A stretch of DNA of 37,118 nt, from positions 1 to 37,118 of IMG/VR virus record IMGVR_UViG_3300042331_000294; one strand, written 5' to 3'. The notes beneath the pieces were generated by a model. That model saw nothing but the letters and a program-made list of their open reading frames with translations. It ran no database searches and had not been told where the DNA came from. Of this stretch, positions 14,312-23,575 are shown piece by piece; positions within the stretch are counted from its first letter, which is position 1, and each line of letters begins with the position of its first letter. Origin of the DNA: a virus. The position numbers were made by a program, and so were the translations under genes.

Positions 14312-14770
14312 ATGACTTCCGCTGAAGAATCATTCCGGTGTCTGTTTGCAGAGGTGCTTCTTCTTCCCGAGGACGCACAGGACTGGTTGATGTCGTTTTG
14401 GCAAGTGATGCAGGTGTTCGATGACGTTGCAGATGGAGATGAAGTGCCGCGCAAAGAACTCGACCGGTGTATCTGGAACACGATGGTGGCAATGCCGCTA
14501 AACCGGTTCTACTCCATGAACTCAGCGTTGTTGATTCCGGTAATGGTAAACCTGTTCTTGAAATGGCAGGCATCTGACCAAGCCGAGCGAGCCGGAAGAG
14601 CAACAGAGATGTCCTACGCTTGGAGAGCAGGGTTCTACGATCTTATTCTGTTCGTGACTCACGTCTGCCATGGCGTTGAGTTCGCAACCCAGAACGCCGA
14701 GAAAGTAATGAAGTTTTACGGCGAAACATTTGAAGATTACAGAAAGGAGTTTTTATGCCAGGGCCATTAG
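14312..14770 (+). CDS. Conserved helical virion-region protein with F-D-D-V-A-D-G-D motif
   Basis: 152 residues, all-helical in appearance. It contains W-Q-V-M-Q-V-F-D-D-V-A-D-G-D at about 30-43, then W-N-T-M-V-A-M-P-L-N-R-F-Y and F-L-K-W-Q-A-S-D-Q. I remember a conserved family in podovirus ejection-gene neighbourhoods with the same W-D-D-L-I-D-K-D / N-P-F-Y / N-W-Q signature, always unnamed. The D-D-x-x-D-x-D segment looks like a divalent-metal site such as those of isoprenoid synthases, but no substrate can be inferred. It overlaps the following gene by 16 nt, and that gene's Shine-Dalgarno lies inside this one. Confidence 0.65.
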   Translation: MTSAEESFRCLFAEVLLLPEDAQDWLMSFWQVMQVFDDVADGDEVPRKELDRCIWNTMVAMPLNRFYSMNSALLIPVMVNLFLKWQASDQAERAGRATEMSYAWRAGFYDLILFVTHVCHGVEFATQNAEKVMKFYGETFEDYRKEFLCQGH

Positions 14771-15843
14771 GATTCGTTGCATTAGGAGCAGGAGCATCAG
14801 TTTTTGCAGGAAGACGTTCTGCTAAAGCTGCCCAAGCAGCGGCAAAATCGCAGCAAAAAGGCATTGACCAAGGCATTGAAGAGCAAAGGCGTCAGTTTGA
14901 TTTTGTTCAAAAAATCCTTGCTCCATACGTCTCGGCTGGACGGCCTGATTTGACGCAGCCGTACATCGCGGCTGGCCCAGGGGCGATTCAGCAGATGCAA
15001 CGGCTTGTTGGTCTCGGCGGCGAACAAGCACGCCAACAGGCACTCTTCAATGTATATCAGGGGACAGATTACAGGCAGTTATCTGACATCACTGAGCAAA
15101 ACATTGATGAGTACGAGCGCAATAGAAAGCAGGAACTAGAGCTCTTTAAGAAGTCAGCAGCGTACAAAAAACCAACTCTTGCAGAAGGGCAAAAGGGCAA
15201 AACGGCAATCAAACAAGCTCGTGAAGACCTTATTTCCAACTTCCAGCTTGCCACAGATAAGGGCATTCGAGACATCGAAACGCAGGGGTATAATCAACAG
15301 CAGGCTCTCCTTAAACCAGTCCTTGAGGACAAGCAGTACGAGCAGATGGGCATGGAGCAACAGCGCCAAGCCATCCAGCAGATTGAGCAGGGGCCACTGT
15401 TCCAAGAGCTCGCTCGTCAAGGGGAGGCCGGTTTGCTCGCAACCGCATCTGCCACCGGTCGAAGGGGAGCTGATGACACGCAAAGCGCGATTGCGCGTTT
15501 CCGTCCGCAGCTTCTCAACTCGCTCATCGATCAAACGTATGCGCGACTTGGGGGATTGACCAACGTCGGTCAAACAGCAGCGCAAAGCCTGCTCAACATC
15601 GGTCAAGCTTCAGCCGCTGGAACCGGTGCTGCGGCAACATCAGCAGGCAATGCAATCGCCGGTCTCTACTCGGATAGAGGCGCTGCTGGAGCGGCTGGAA
15701 TCATTGGCGCAGCAAACGCTCAAAACCAAGGTCTCATGGGTGCTGTTGGCGCTCTTGGTGATTACGCACAGACATTCGGGGCACAAAACTTCGTTCGTGA
15801 AATGAGAGGTATGCCTCAGCAAAAGATGTTCGGATTGTTCTAA
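14755..15843 (+). CDS. DNA ejection protein, P22 gp7-like
   Basis: 362 residues. The N-terminus (P-G-P-L-G-F-V-A-L-G-A-G-A-S-V-F-A-G-R-R-S-A-K-A-A) is a hydrophobic Gly/Ala helix. Long Gln-rich helices follow, then an Ala/Gly-rich C-terminal half with two glycine-zipper-like stretches at roughly 285-335. Small, Gly/Ala-rich, membrane-active proteins of this kind are released with the DNA and form the trans-periplasmic channel in P22-like phages. The call rests on composition, size and order, being the first of three such genes. A clear Shine-Dalgarno (AAAGGAG, 5 nt before the ATG) lies inside the preceding gene. Confidence 0.72.
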   Translation: MPGPLGFVALGAGASVFAGRRSAKAAQAAAKSQQKGIDQGIEEQRRQFDFVQKILAPYVSAGRPDLTQPYIAAGPGAIQQMQRLVGLGGEQARQQALFNVYQGTDYRQLSDITEQNIDEYERNRKQELELFKKSAAYKKPTLAEGQKGKTAIKQAREDLISNFQLATDKGIRDIETQGYNQQQALLKPVLEDKQYEQMGMEQQRQAIQQIEQGPLFQELARQGEAGLLATASATGRRGADDTQSAIARFRPQLLNSLIDQTYARLGGLTNVGQTAAQSLLNIGQASAAGTGAAATSAGNAIAGLYSDRGAAGAAGIIGAANAQNQGLMGAVGALGDYAQTFGAQNFVREMRGMPQQKMFGLF

Positions 15844-15849
15844 AAGCGT

Positions 15850-17460
15850 ATGGCCTCTAAATTTGATTACTCGATAAACATACCGCAACCAACAGGGTTT
15901 GGTGCTGGCATGATGCAGAAAATTGGAGCGTTGCAGAACATTGTTGAGGCCCAAGACAGGTCAGCTTTGATGCAGCAACTTGCTCCATACCAGCTTCAGG
16001 AAGCGCAGCTTGCTATTAAGGCAAGAGAACAACAGATAGCACATAGCGCAGCTTCGGCAAGACGCGCAGCTGAATCCTTTCAGTTGAACAAACAGGCTGC
16101 ATTGGCTGCGCAGGAGAGAGAGCGCAACGTGGCGAACATGATTGCCGAATATGGTCTTAATCCAGAGAAAGACTTATCTGCTTTAGCGCCCATCATACCG
16201 TACTTGGACAAGAATCGCCTTGATGCTGTCAAGCAGGTTGAGGCGATAAAGATTGGAAAAGAATTAGAGAAAATGGGCTCCGATTCACCAGACCCAGATG
16301 CTATTCGCAAACTTTCAGCGAGAGGCCTTTATTTAGATACTGAAGCTGGGAAACGCTTGGACGGCCTTCTCGCCTCGTTGCCTAATCCTGCAAGGGAGAA
16401 ACTGGTTGATACCGCGTTGCAGGTTTCAAACGCCGGTATTGCAGGGAACAACGAGGTTGCAAAGAAGCGCCTTGAGGAAGTAGCAACGGCTTATTCGGGC
16501 TCAAAAGACGCACGCTTTCAGCAGTTGGGCAAGCTGATGACTCAAACACTTGAGTCTGTTCCAGAGAATGCAACGCCTTCTTACTGGGCGCTTCTTGGTC
16601 AGACGCTGATGTTTCGTACCGGAGACGAAAAGGCCATCGGCAAGTTCAACGACATCATCACCAGCTACTCCAAGGAAACATCGCCGGAGGCGGTTGCAAA
16701 AACACAATCCGAGACAGCAAAGAACGAGGCTGCTGCTCTTAAGGACAGAATGCAAGCTGCCGCCGAGGAGGCAAAGGCGAAAGGGATTCTTCCTTCGGAA
16801 GAGAAGTTCAAGATGGAAGGTCAGCTTCGACAAGACTTCATCAAGAGCAAAACTTACGTAGACCAAGTCGCAAGGACAGATGCACTGTTTGCGATTCAAG
16901 ATGCGCTTAGTCAGCAATCTGGCCCAGCAGACGTTTCCGCAGTTCAAGCATTCGTGAAGCTTGGTGATCCCAACTCGACTGTAAGCGTGACTGAAAGCGG
17001 ACAAATCACAGGCGCTGATTTACCAGCAACAACAAGAACACTTTTAGAAAAATTGTTAGGCCAAGGGCTTAATAACATTGAAAGAGCCAAGTTGATTCAA
17101 GCGGCTCAAGACAGGTACAAGAACAATTCAAAGGTGTTTGAATCGCTTGCAAATGATACCACTCGGAATGCACTGGAGTTTAAACTTAATCCCAAAAACA
17201 TCGTTTATCTGCGTGAGGATTTGATGTCTCCAAAGATGGTTGCTGACAGTGTTCTAAAGGCGTTGCGCGAAGGAAAGAAAGTGCCGGCTGAAAGCCTTAG
17301 GCCGGTTCAGCAAGGAAAGGAAATGTCTGTTGGAACACAGACGCGCCAAGAACAACTCAGGGGCAAGTCCGTTCCACCGCCGGTGCCGACAGGTGCTGCG
17401 CCAGCAGGAACTGGTATGAGCGCAATAGATGCAGCCATTCAGAAATACAGGAGCAAATAA
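15850..17460 (+). CDS. DNA ejection protein, P22 gp20-like
   Basis: 536 residues, largely helical with long Ala/Gln/Lys/Glu-rich segments. The first 90 residues contain a coiled coil (Y-Q-L-Q-E-A-Q-L-A-I-K-A-R-E-Q-Q) and the middle has many short helices. The tail is Pro/Gly-rich (V-P-P-P-V-P-T-G-A-A-P-A-G-T-G), ending in A-I-D-A-A-I-Q-K-Y-R-S-K, which resembles processing or anchoring ends of internal virion proteins. Direct homology is not recognised and the call is by order and composition. Its TAA overlaps the ATG of the next gene (base 17460), giving coupling. Confidence 0.62.
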   Translation: MASKFDYSINIPQPTGFGAGMMQKIGALQNIVEAQDRSALMQQLAPYQLQEAQLAIKAREQQIAHSAASARRAAESFQLNKQAALAAQERERNVANMIAEYGLNPEKDLSALAPIIPYLDKNRLDAVKQVEAIKIGKELEKMGSDSPDPDAIRKLSARGLYLDTEAGKRLDGLLASLPNPAREKLVDTALQVSNAGIAGNNEVAKKRLEEVATAYSGSKDARFQQLGKLMTQTLESVPENATPSYWALLGQTLMFRTGDEKAIGKFNDIITSYSKETSPEAVAKTQSETAKNEAAALKDRMQAAAEEAKAKGILPSEEKFKMEGQLRQDFIKSKTYVDQVARTDALFAIQDALSQQSGPADVSAVQAFVKLGDPNSTVSVTESGQITGADLPATTRTLLEKLLGQGLNNIERAKLIQAAQDRYKNNSKVFESLANDTTRNALEFKLNPKNIVYLREDLMSPKMVADSVLKALREGKKVPAESLRPVQQGKEMSVGTQTRQEQLRGKSVPPPVPTGAAPAGTGMSAIDAAIQKYRSK

Positions 17461-19478
17461 TGGCTACCATTGAAGAACTCTCAGATGCTCTGCTAAAAGC
17501 AGACAAGGCAGGCAATGTTGACGATGCTAGGATGTTTGCCGACGAAATCGTTCGGCTGCGTCAACTGCAAGGCCCACCGGCTCCTCCAGAGGCAGCACCC
17601 GCCGAGGCACCGCTGCCGTCTGCCGCCAGCGATGAGGCGATGATTGGGCAACCGGAGACGACGGTGGGAGGCATGGCCGGTGGAGCGTTGCGTGGACTCA
17701 GCCCTGCGGCTCTCGGGGCTGTTGGAGGCGCAATCATGGGTGGAGCACCCACAGGTGGCATTGGCGCCGTTCCTGGTGCCCTTATCGGGGCTGCTGGCAT
17801 GACTCTGGCCGATCCGGTTGTTTCTGGCATCAACTCGCTTTTCGGTACGCACTACACGAAACCGTCTGATGCGCTAAACCACTATCTCACCCAGCTCGGA
17901 GTGCCCAACCCTGACACACAGGCGGAACGCCTTGCAGGAGCAGCAGCACGCGGTGTCGGTGAAGGTCTCGGTCAGGTCGGCCTTGGCAAGGCGCTCATGG
18001 CATCAGCCAGACCGGCGATGCAGGCAGCAGGACGGTTCTTGTCGGAGAAGCCTGCTGAACAGATAGCTTCTAGCGTTGGAGCAGAAGTTGGTATGCAGGC
18101 GGCTAAAGAGGCCGGCTACGGCCCTACAGCGCAGCTTCTTGCCGGTCTTGGCGGCGGCATGGGTGCTGGTATTGGCGCAGGGACTAAAATCGGCGCAGCT
18201 GCCGCTCTTCCAGAAGGCGCGGTACAGGCCGAGAAACGCGGCATTGAGACGATTACCTCCCAAGAGTTCAAGCCAGAGACGCCGCTTGGCAATGCACTGG
18301 CAAAGACCAGAGAGATTACACCGTTTGGAACTGGCTCGCTTCTACGCAAGCAAGAGAAGCAGCGGTCAGAGGCAATCCAAGATTTTGTGTCTGAATACGC
18401 TGGTGTTGGAAGCCCTACGCTCACGGAGGAATTGGCAAATCAGGCGCTTTCTCAAAGGGATAAAATCATCGGGAAACTTAGTGGGATGAAAAAAGAGGTG
18501 CTTAATCGACTATCTGCAACTGGGCCGCTTGTGGATATGTCTGCAACGGCCAAGAAAGCCGAGGACTTGGCGCTAAATTTTGAAAGAGTTAGTCCTACTG
18601 GAAACAAGGAGGTTATTGATGAACTCATCAATTTTGCGGATGAAATTGTTGGCAAGACGCCTGCGGACATTGAAGAAAGAAGAAAACTTTTTTTCAAAAA
18701 ATTGAGCTCTTCAGATATTGGGACGACAAAAGACTCGGCTGACAAAGCTTACAAAGAGGTTTATACAGCGTTGAACCAAGACCTTGGCAACCATATCAAA
18801 CAGTTTGGCAAACCAACTGATTTCACCAAGTGGAGTGTTTCCAATCGCTCTCTTTCTGACCTTGCAGATGATCTTAAGGCGTCCTCGTTTAACTCGCTTC
18901 TCAAGAAAGGTGATTTAACTCCTGAAATCGTTAACAACGTGCTCTTTACGGACAAGAAGAGCAGCATCGAAAGACTCTATAGAAACCTGTCAACAGAAGG
19001 GCGTGAAGTTGGAAGAGCGGCAATTATCACCCGTGCATTAGAGAATGCCACTGACCCGTCTGGCGTGATTGTGCCAAACCGGTTTGCAACCCAACTTGGG
19101 AAACTTGAAAACCAAGTCAACGTGTTTTTCACAGGTTCTGACCTAGACAGTGTGCAGGGTCTTCAGAAGGCTTTAAACTACACCCGCAGGGCTGGCGAGT
19201 TTGCCGCAAATCCACCAACTGGCGCACAGGCTGTTCCGTTTGTTGCGTTCTCTGGTCTTCAGAGTCAACTCGGACTTGTCGGAGCTGGTCTTGCCGCAGC
19301 ACTGAACACCGGTCTTGTGCGCTTGTACGAGTCCAAGGCAGGTAGGAACCTTCTCGCCCAACTTGGCAGGGTCAAGAGCAACAGCAGTTCAGAGCGAGCG
19401 GTATTGACCAGTATCGCAAACTACATGGGCTCCAACAAAGACATCCTCAAGCCCAGCGAAGAACCACCTCAAGAGTAA
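17460..19478 (+). CDS. DNA ejection / internal virion protein, P22 gp16-like
   Basis: 672 residues. The N-terminus (E-E-L-S-D-A-L-L-K-A-D-K-A-G-N-V-D-D-A-R) is a small helical repeat seen at the start of many phage internal virion proteins. It is followed by a Pro/Ala-rich linker. Between about 70 and 260 are several long Gly/Ala-rich hydrophobic stretches with G-x-x-x-G patterns (A-A-L-G-A-V-G-G-A-I-M-G-G, G-L-G-G-G-M-G-A-G-I-G-A-G), suited to membrane insertion. The rest is helical and charged. It probably enters the host envelope during infection. No lytic transglycosylase motif is seen. Base composition becomes more AT-rich at 18450-19050 than in the head genes. Confidence 0.68.
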   Translation: MATIEELSDALLKADKAGNVDDARMFADEIVRLRQLQGPPAPPEAAPAEAPLPSAASDEAMIGQPETTVGGMAGGALRGLSPAALGAVGGAIMGGAPTGGIGAVPGALIGAAGMTLADPVVSGINSLFGTHYTKPSDALNHYLTQLGVPNPDTQAERLAGAAARGVGEGLGQVGLGKALMASARPAMQAAGRFLSEKPAEQIASSVGAEVGMQAAKEAGYGPTAQLLAGLGGGMGAGIGAGTKIGAAAALPEGAVQAEKRGIETITSQEFKPETPLGNALAKTREITPFGTGSLLRKQEKQRSEAIQDFVSEYAGVGSPTLTEELANQALSQRDKIIGKLSGMKKEVLNRLSATGPLVDMSATAKKAEDLALNFERVSPTGNKEVIDELINFADEIVGKTPADIEERRKLFFKKLSSSDIGTTKDSADKAYKEVYTALNQDLGNHIKQFGKPTDFTKWSVSNRSLSDLADDLKASSFNSLLKKGDLTPEIVNNVLFTDKKSSIERLYRNLSTEGREVGRAAIITRALENATDPSGVIVPNRFATQLGKLENQVNVFFTGSDLDSVQGLQKALNYTRRAGEFAANPPTGAQAVPFVAFSGLQSQLGLVGAGLAAALNTGLVRLYESKAGRNLLAQLGRVKSNSSSERAVLTSIANYMGSNKDILKPSEEPPQE

Positions 19479-19482
19479 CACC

Positions 19483-21573
19483 ATGTCATACATCATCACC
19501 TCCCCTTTCCCGTCCTTCAACGACACCGACGGCTCGCCGCTCAACAACGGTTACGTCTACGTTGGCTCCGCCAACCTGAACCCTGTCACCGACCCGATAC
19601 CGGTCTACTGGGACGAGGCCCTCACCCAGCCAGCCGCGCAGCCCATCCGCACCATCAACGGCTACCTCTCGCGCAACGGCTCCCCAGGGCGCATCTACAC
19701 GGCTTTCGTCACTTACTCACTGCGCGTCACCAACAACAAGGGCGCACTGGTCTTCTCTGACCTCAACTACCGCGACCCCAGCACAAGCGCCGGCAGCACC
19801 TACCAGCAGGTCATCACCGCCATCTCGGGGCAGACGGTGTTCAACTTGAGCCGCACCTACATCCCGGGGACCAACAACCTGTTCGTCTACCGCAACGGTC
19901 TGCGCCTCATCGTAGGTCAAGACTACACCGAGACCGGCTACAGCCAGATTACCCTGACGGCAGGGGCCGACAACGGGGATGAGTTCGTCTTCGACATCGG
20001 GTACAACTACGATACCGCTGCGAACATCGACGCGCAGGACGTTACCTACAAGCTGCCGGACGCTTCATCGGTCTTCACCAACGTCGAAGCGAAGCTGGCC
20101 GAGACCGTCAGCGTGAAGGACTTTGGTGCGGCAGGGGATGGCATCACGGATGATACTGCTGCTATTCAGGCTGCGATTAATGCCGCTGCTGGAGGCGAGT
20201 TGTTCTTTCCAGAAGGCGTGTACTTGACTAGCGATGCGCTTTCAGTGCCGGCCAACACATCACTCTATGGAACCGGAACTGGATCCGTCATCAAATCGCT
20301 GACGTTGGTCAATGGCGGACCCGGCTACAGTCATCGACAACTCGACATCAGAACAGTTGCTGGCGTGCGCGTGTCGGACCTGAAGTTTGACGCTGGAACA
20401 GTGACCGGCCTAACTGCTGGTATGCGCTCAATTCTCTGCTACGACGCAACCGACTTCATCATTCAAGACTGCGTCTTTGTTACTCCTGGAGCCGCTACCG
20501 CTTCATTGAATTGCTCTCGTTATTCGATTTTGAACAACGACGTTTTTATTCAAAGTAGCATCGGAGTTGCAGTGCATGATGGAATCATTGACCAGTGGGC
20601 TGGGTCTAACAACTTCCAGATTCGCGGAAATCGCATTCGCGGGAATGGCATCGGACTATATGGAATCCTGATTACCGGACAGGATACCGCCGGTGCTGCT
20701 GCGTCAGTTTACAACTATGTTGTTTCTGAAAATCATGTATTTGATTGCATTTTTTCTGGAATATGGGCAATGGGCAGGAATGGACTAACGTACAATTTCC
20801 AAATCACTGACAACATCGTTGATACGATTTCACAAAACTACGCAGTAACGGTTACCGATGCTTATAACTTTGTTGTAAAAGGAAACGTGTTGCGAAATAC
20901 GGCCCAGTGCGGCATTCGTGTTTTCAAAGAAAGCACATTCGGTGGAACATATTCAGCTAAATATGGAGTGATTGCTGACAATGTTGTTCAAAATGCAAAC
21001 ACATCTGCAACAACTGACATTGACTCTGGATCAGCAATAAGCATTACAAACGAAAGCGAATACATTGAACTGGTTGATAATGTAGTGCGTGGTTCAACTC
21101 ACAGGTACGCAGTATTTCTTGGACTAGCAACAAGCAACATCGACGTAAAAGGAGAAACGTATATTGCTGGTGTAGTTGGCGATATTCTAAATGGAGCAAC
21201 ATTAGCTTCAACAAACAAGTTGCCTGGAGCAAACTTCTATCAGCCAACAATGACAGCTGTTGCGAATGTTTCCGCTGCAAATGGTTATGTGGATACCATG
21301 TACAAGCGTACTGGAAATATCGTGCAGGTGTACGGGCGTATGGATGTAACTCCAACTGCTGCGGCCAGCACGAACACTGAAGTTGGAATCAGTTTGCCAA
21401 TTCCCAGTAACTTCACCGCAACTAACGATGCCTCTGGAACAGCAATCACATCATTCAATGTGGCGGCTGGATTGTATGCGGATTTCACTAACGACAGAGT
21501 TACACTTCGCTTTCCGTCTCCAAATACACTGTCAAACATATTCTCGTTTCACTTTCAGTATCGGATTAAATAA
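19483..21573 (+). CDS. Tailspike with P22-like head-binding domain and beta-helix
   Basis: 696 residues in three parts. Residues 1-110 (S-P-F-P-S-F-N-D-T-D-G-S-P-L-N-N-G-Y-V-Y-V-G) match the P22 tailspike head-binding domain. Residues 112-195 contain Y-I-P-G-T-N-N-L-F-V-Y-R-N-G-L-R-L, a small domain frequent in T7-like and P22-like fibres. From about 210 (V-K-D-F-G-A-A-G-D-G-I-T-D-D-T-A-A-I-Q-A-A-I-N) a pectate-lyase-3 type right-handed beta-helix follows. A C-terminal beta domain comes after it. It would bind, and possibly cleave, surface polysaccharide. Catalytic acids cannot be assigned with certainty. DNA from about 20450 to the end is more AT-rich than the first 900 bases, suggesting a swapped receptor-binding part. 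Confidence 0.88.
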   Translation: MSYIITSPFPSFNDTDGSPLNNGYVYVGSANLNPVTDPIPVYWDEALTQPAAQPIRTINGYLSRNGSPGRIYTAFVTYSLRVTNNKGALVFSDLNYRDPSTSAGSTYQQVITAISGQTVFNLSRTYIPGTNNLFVYRNGLRLIVGQDYTETGYSQITLTAGADNGDEFVFDIGYNYDTAANIDAQDVTYKLPDASSVFTNVEAKLAETVSVKDFGAAGDGITDDTAAIQAAINAAAGGELFFPEGVYLTSDALSVPANTSLYGTGTGSVIKSLTLVNGGPGYSHRQLDIRTVAGVRVSDLKFDAGTVTGLTAGMRSILCYDATDFIIQDCVFVTPGAATASLNCSRYSILNNDVFIQSSIGVAVHDGIIDQWAGSNNFQIRGNRIRGNGIGLYGILITGQDTAGAAASVYNYVVSENHVFDCIFSGIWAMGRNGLTYNFQITDNIVDTISQNYAVTVTDAYNFVVKGNVLRNTAQCGIRVFKESTFGGTYSAKYGVIADNVVQNANTSATTDIDSGSAISITNESEYIELVDNVVRGSTHRYAVFLGLATSNIDVKGETYIAGVVGDILNGATLASTNKLPGANFYQPTMTAVANVSAANGYVDTMYKRTGNIVQVYGRMDVTPTAAASTNTEVGISLPIPSNFTATNDASGTAITSFNVAAGLYADFTNDRVTLRFPSPNTLSNIFSFHFQYRIK

Positions 21574-21578
21574 ATCTT

Positions 21579-22928
21579 ATGAGCAGCAAAGCATTTCAGA
21601 ACGCAGACAAGCTGAACGAGATTATCTCTGTTATTCAGTTCGGAGCTGTTGGCAATGGCGTTACAGACGATTCTGCGGCTATTCAAGCCGCAATCGATGG
21701 CGGTGGAACAGTGCTTATTGATGTTCCCTGCGCTCATGCGTCTACAATCACGCTCAAGAACAATTCCAGCTTAAGCTTCGGCCCTGCTGGAAAGTTGATT
21801 TATACAGGTCCGCGCAATGGCGTTGCCGTGCAAACCGACCAAACAACGGTCGTGCAAAATGTGCGATGGGAGGGAATGCGTCTTGATGTGGGTGCTTCAT
21901 TTACTGGCGTTGGTCTTGCCATCCACAGCGCCCATAACATCTACGCTGATGTCATAACGCTCAACATGAGCGGCACCACAAGCAAAGCCATCACCATTTA
22001 CGCAGACAGCACAGGTGGCGAGAGCGCGTTGACGAAAAGAAATGTCACTCAGTGCGTCTTCGGCAGCATCGATATTCAGGGAACCTGCGGGACCGGAATC
22101 GAGACTGGCGGAGTAACTTCCGGATACGATGCCACACCGCAGGTTGTAACGCTTAACACCTTTGGAAGCGTCTTCATTCAAGACAGCAAAGTTTTTGGGC
22201 TGAACTTTGTGAACTGGACCGATAACAACATCTTTCCAGGGTATGTGCGTGTTGCAATATCCGCAAACAACGCAATCGGAGTTCAGATTGGCGGCCCAAG
22301 CGCAGTAACAAATCAGGGTGTCTACTCGATGACGTTCGGCCATCTTGCTGTTGACGCATTTGGCGTGCTCAGTGGTCGTATCGGCATAAAGATTGAACGC
22401 TCCAAGCTGACGCGAATCGTTGCCTTCTACTGCAATCCGGTTCCAGAGGGAGGCGTACTTGTCACAGAGGCAACAGCAATCAGTTACGACATTGACCGTC
22501 AAGTTGACTCCACGGGCGAGTTCATCAAGTACGCTCGCGGATTCTCCTACGTTGACGAGGCTGGATTCAATAGCACACCAGTGCTTTCGCTGGCAGACGA
22601 CACCGCAACATCGGTTTACGTCATCAACCCGAATGACGCTGGCGCGTACCTTTGCGGTCTTGTAACTCTGGCCTCGAACTCTCAAAACGGAAACGGTCTT
22701 GGATGGTTCAAGGTGTATAAGGGATCAGGGGCAGGCTCACCTGCAATCAACAAGTATGCAGGAGATGCGTTTTTCAATATGCAAACAGGCCCTTTGACTG
22801 GCACAACAGGGCCAGATAACCGCATCACAGTCAGCGCCAACAATGATGGAAGGTTGTACGTCGAAAATCGGATTGGTGCCGCTGTAGAGATTCGCCTCTC
22901 CTTGCTTTCGACAAACCAAGCAAGCTAA
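21579..22928 (+). CDS. Second beta-helix tailspike-like protein
   Basis: 449 residues. The start (I-S-V-I-Q-F-G-A-V-G-N-G-V-T-D-D-S-A-A-I-Q-A-A-I) is the same pectate-lyase-3 entry motif as in the preceding tailspike. It is followed by regular hydrophobic rungs and a C-terminal beta domain. There is no head-binding domain, so it must attach through another protein, perhaps the preceding tailspike or the Gly-rich fibre, or act as a free depolymerase. It lies 5 nt downstream of the first spike. The two beta-helix starts are similar but the remainder diverges, suggesting old duplication or independent acquisition. Confidence 0.82.
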   Translation: MSSKAFQNADKLNEIISVIQFGAVGNGVTDDSAAIQAAIDGGGTVLIDVPCAHASTITLKNNSSLSFGPAGKLIYTGPRNGVAVQTDQTTVVQNVRWEGMRLDVGASFTGVGLAIHSAHNIYADVITLNMSGTTSKAITIYADSTGGESALTKRNVTQCVFGSIDIQGTCGTGIETGGVTSGYDATPQVVTLNTFGSVFIQDSKVFGLNFVNWTDNNIFPGYVRVAISANNAIGVQIGGPSAVTNQGVYSMTFGHLAVDAFGVLSGRIGIKIERSKLTRIVAFYCNPVPEGGVLVTEATAISYDIDRQVDSTGEFIKYARGFSYVDEAGFNSTPVLSLADDTATSVYVINPNDAGAYLCGLVTLASNSQNGNGLGWFKVYKGSGAGSPAINKYAGDAFFNMQTGPLTGTTGPDNRITVSANNDGRLYVENRIGAAVEIRLSLLSTNQAS

Positions 22929-22932
22929 CCCC

Positions 22933-23229
22933 ATGCACCACCTCGCCCACACGCTCATCGCTCTCGCCATCCAGTCGGTCATCGCCATGGTGACCGGCAA
23001 TTGGTGGACTGGAGCGGCGGCTGGATCGGCGTACTTCATAGGGCGCGAGTACGCTCAAGCCGAGTACCGCAACATCGAGCACAACTACGGTGGGCGGCGT
23101 GCGAATATGCCATTCTGGGGCGGTTTACAGCCCCGTGCGTGGACGCTTAAGGGCATCACTGACTTCGTTTACCCAACCGCTGCGGTAATTGCCGTGGCAC
23201 TCATCGCAAAGCACACAACACACCCATGA
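22933..23229 (+). CDS. Membrane protein of the lysis block, hypothetical
   Basis: 98 residues with two probable membrane segments (about 6-38, with W-W-T-G-A-A-A-G-S-A-Y-F, and 76-93). Between them is a polar loop containing G-R-E-Y-A-Q-A-E-Y-R-N-I-E and N-M-P-F-W-G-G-L-Q-P-R-A-W. I have seen this R-E-Y-A-Q-A-E-Y-R / M-P-W-W-G-G pattern in phage lysis regions without an assigned role. Position before the holin-like and lysozyme genes suggests a lysis function (holin, antiholin or spanin-like). It overlaps the next gene by ATGA. Confidence 0.6.
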   Translation: MHHLAHTLIALAIQSVIAMVTGNWWTGAAAGSAYFIGREYAQAEYRNIEHNYGGRRANMPFWGGLQPRAWTLKGITDFVYPTAAVIAVALIAKHTTHP

Positions 23230-23393
23230 AATACATCCTCGCTCGTTTAATGGAGCCATCCACATGGCGCGGCATCATCAGCCTCCTTACGGTCTTCGGA
23301 GTTAAGATTGCGCCTGACCAAGCGGACGCTATCCTCACGGCCGGCGTGAGCGTTTACTCAGCCATCAACATCTTCAGGAAAGAAAAACCGTGA
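23226..23393 (+). CDS. Holin-like small membrane protein
   Basis: 55 residues, MKYILARLMEPSTWRGIISLL, then one hydrophobic stretch (about 15-27). A short turn with K-I-A-P-D-Q-A-D-A follows, then a second hydrophobic segment (about 36-48), ending in R-K-E-K-P. The P-S-T-W-R-G-I motif followed by G-V-x-I-x-P-x-x-x-x-x-I is typical of small two-segment phage holins. It would permeabilise the inner membrane to let the lysozyme out. It is coupled on both sides (ATGA at 23226, GTGA at 23390). Confidence 0.65.
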   Translation: MKYILARLMEPSTWRGIISLLTVFGVKIAPDQADAILTAGVSVYSAINIFRKEKP

Positions 23394-23575
23394 TTGCCGA
23401 CATCTCGTTTGAACCCATGGTGAACCAACTTGTTGCTCAAGGTCCGTTGGCGTGCGCGATGGCAATCGCTATCTGGTATCTCTCACAGAAGATCCGCGAG
23501 TGCGAGGACGACCGGAAGGAGCTGTGGAAGAAGGTGAGCGAAATCTCTGAGCGGTTCTTCACCGAGCACAAATGA
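23390..23575 (+). CDS. Small one-TM protein with charged helix
   Basis: 61 residues from a GTG that overlaps the previous stop. One membrane segment (about 16-31, G-P-L-A-C-A-M-A-I-A-I-W-Y-L) is followed by a charged helix (E-C-E-D-D-R-K-E-L-W-K-K-V-S-E-I). This topology fits an inner-membrane spanin-like or second holin subunit, but length and lack of a periplasmic lipoprotein partner leave the role open. Its TGA overlaps the lysozyme ATG (ATGA, 23572), so it belongs to the lysis cassette. Confidence 0.6.
   Translation: MIADISFEPMVNQLVAQGPLACAMAIAIWYLSQKIRECEDDRKELWKKVSEISERFFTEHK

Noticed and set aside
21897-22685. Minus-strand open frame of 262 codons within the second spike
   Set aside because: Cys/Val/Asn-rich, no family pattern, fully opposite to a convincing beta-helix gene.
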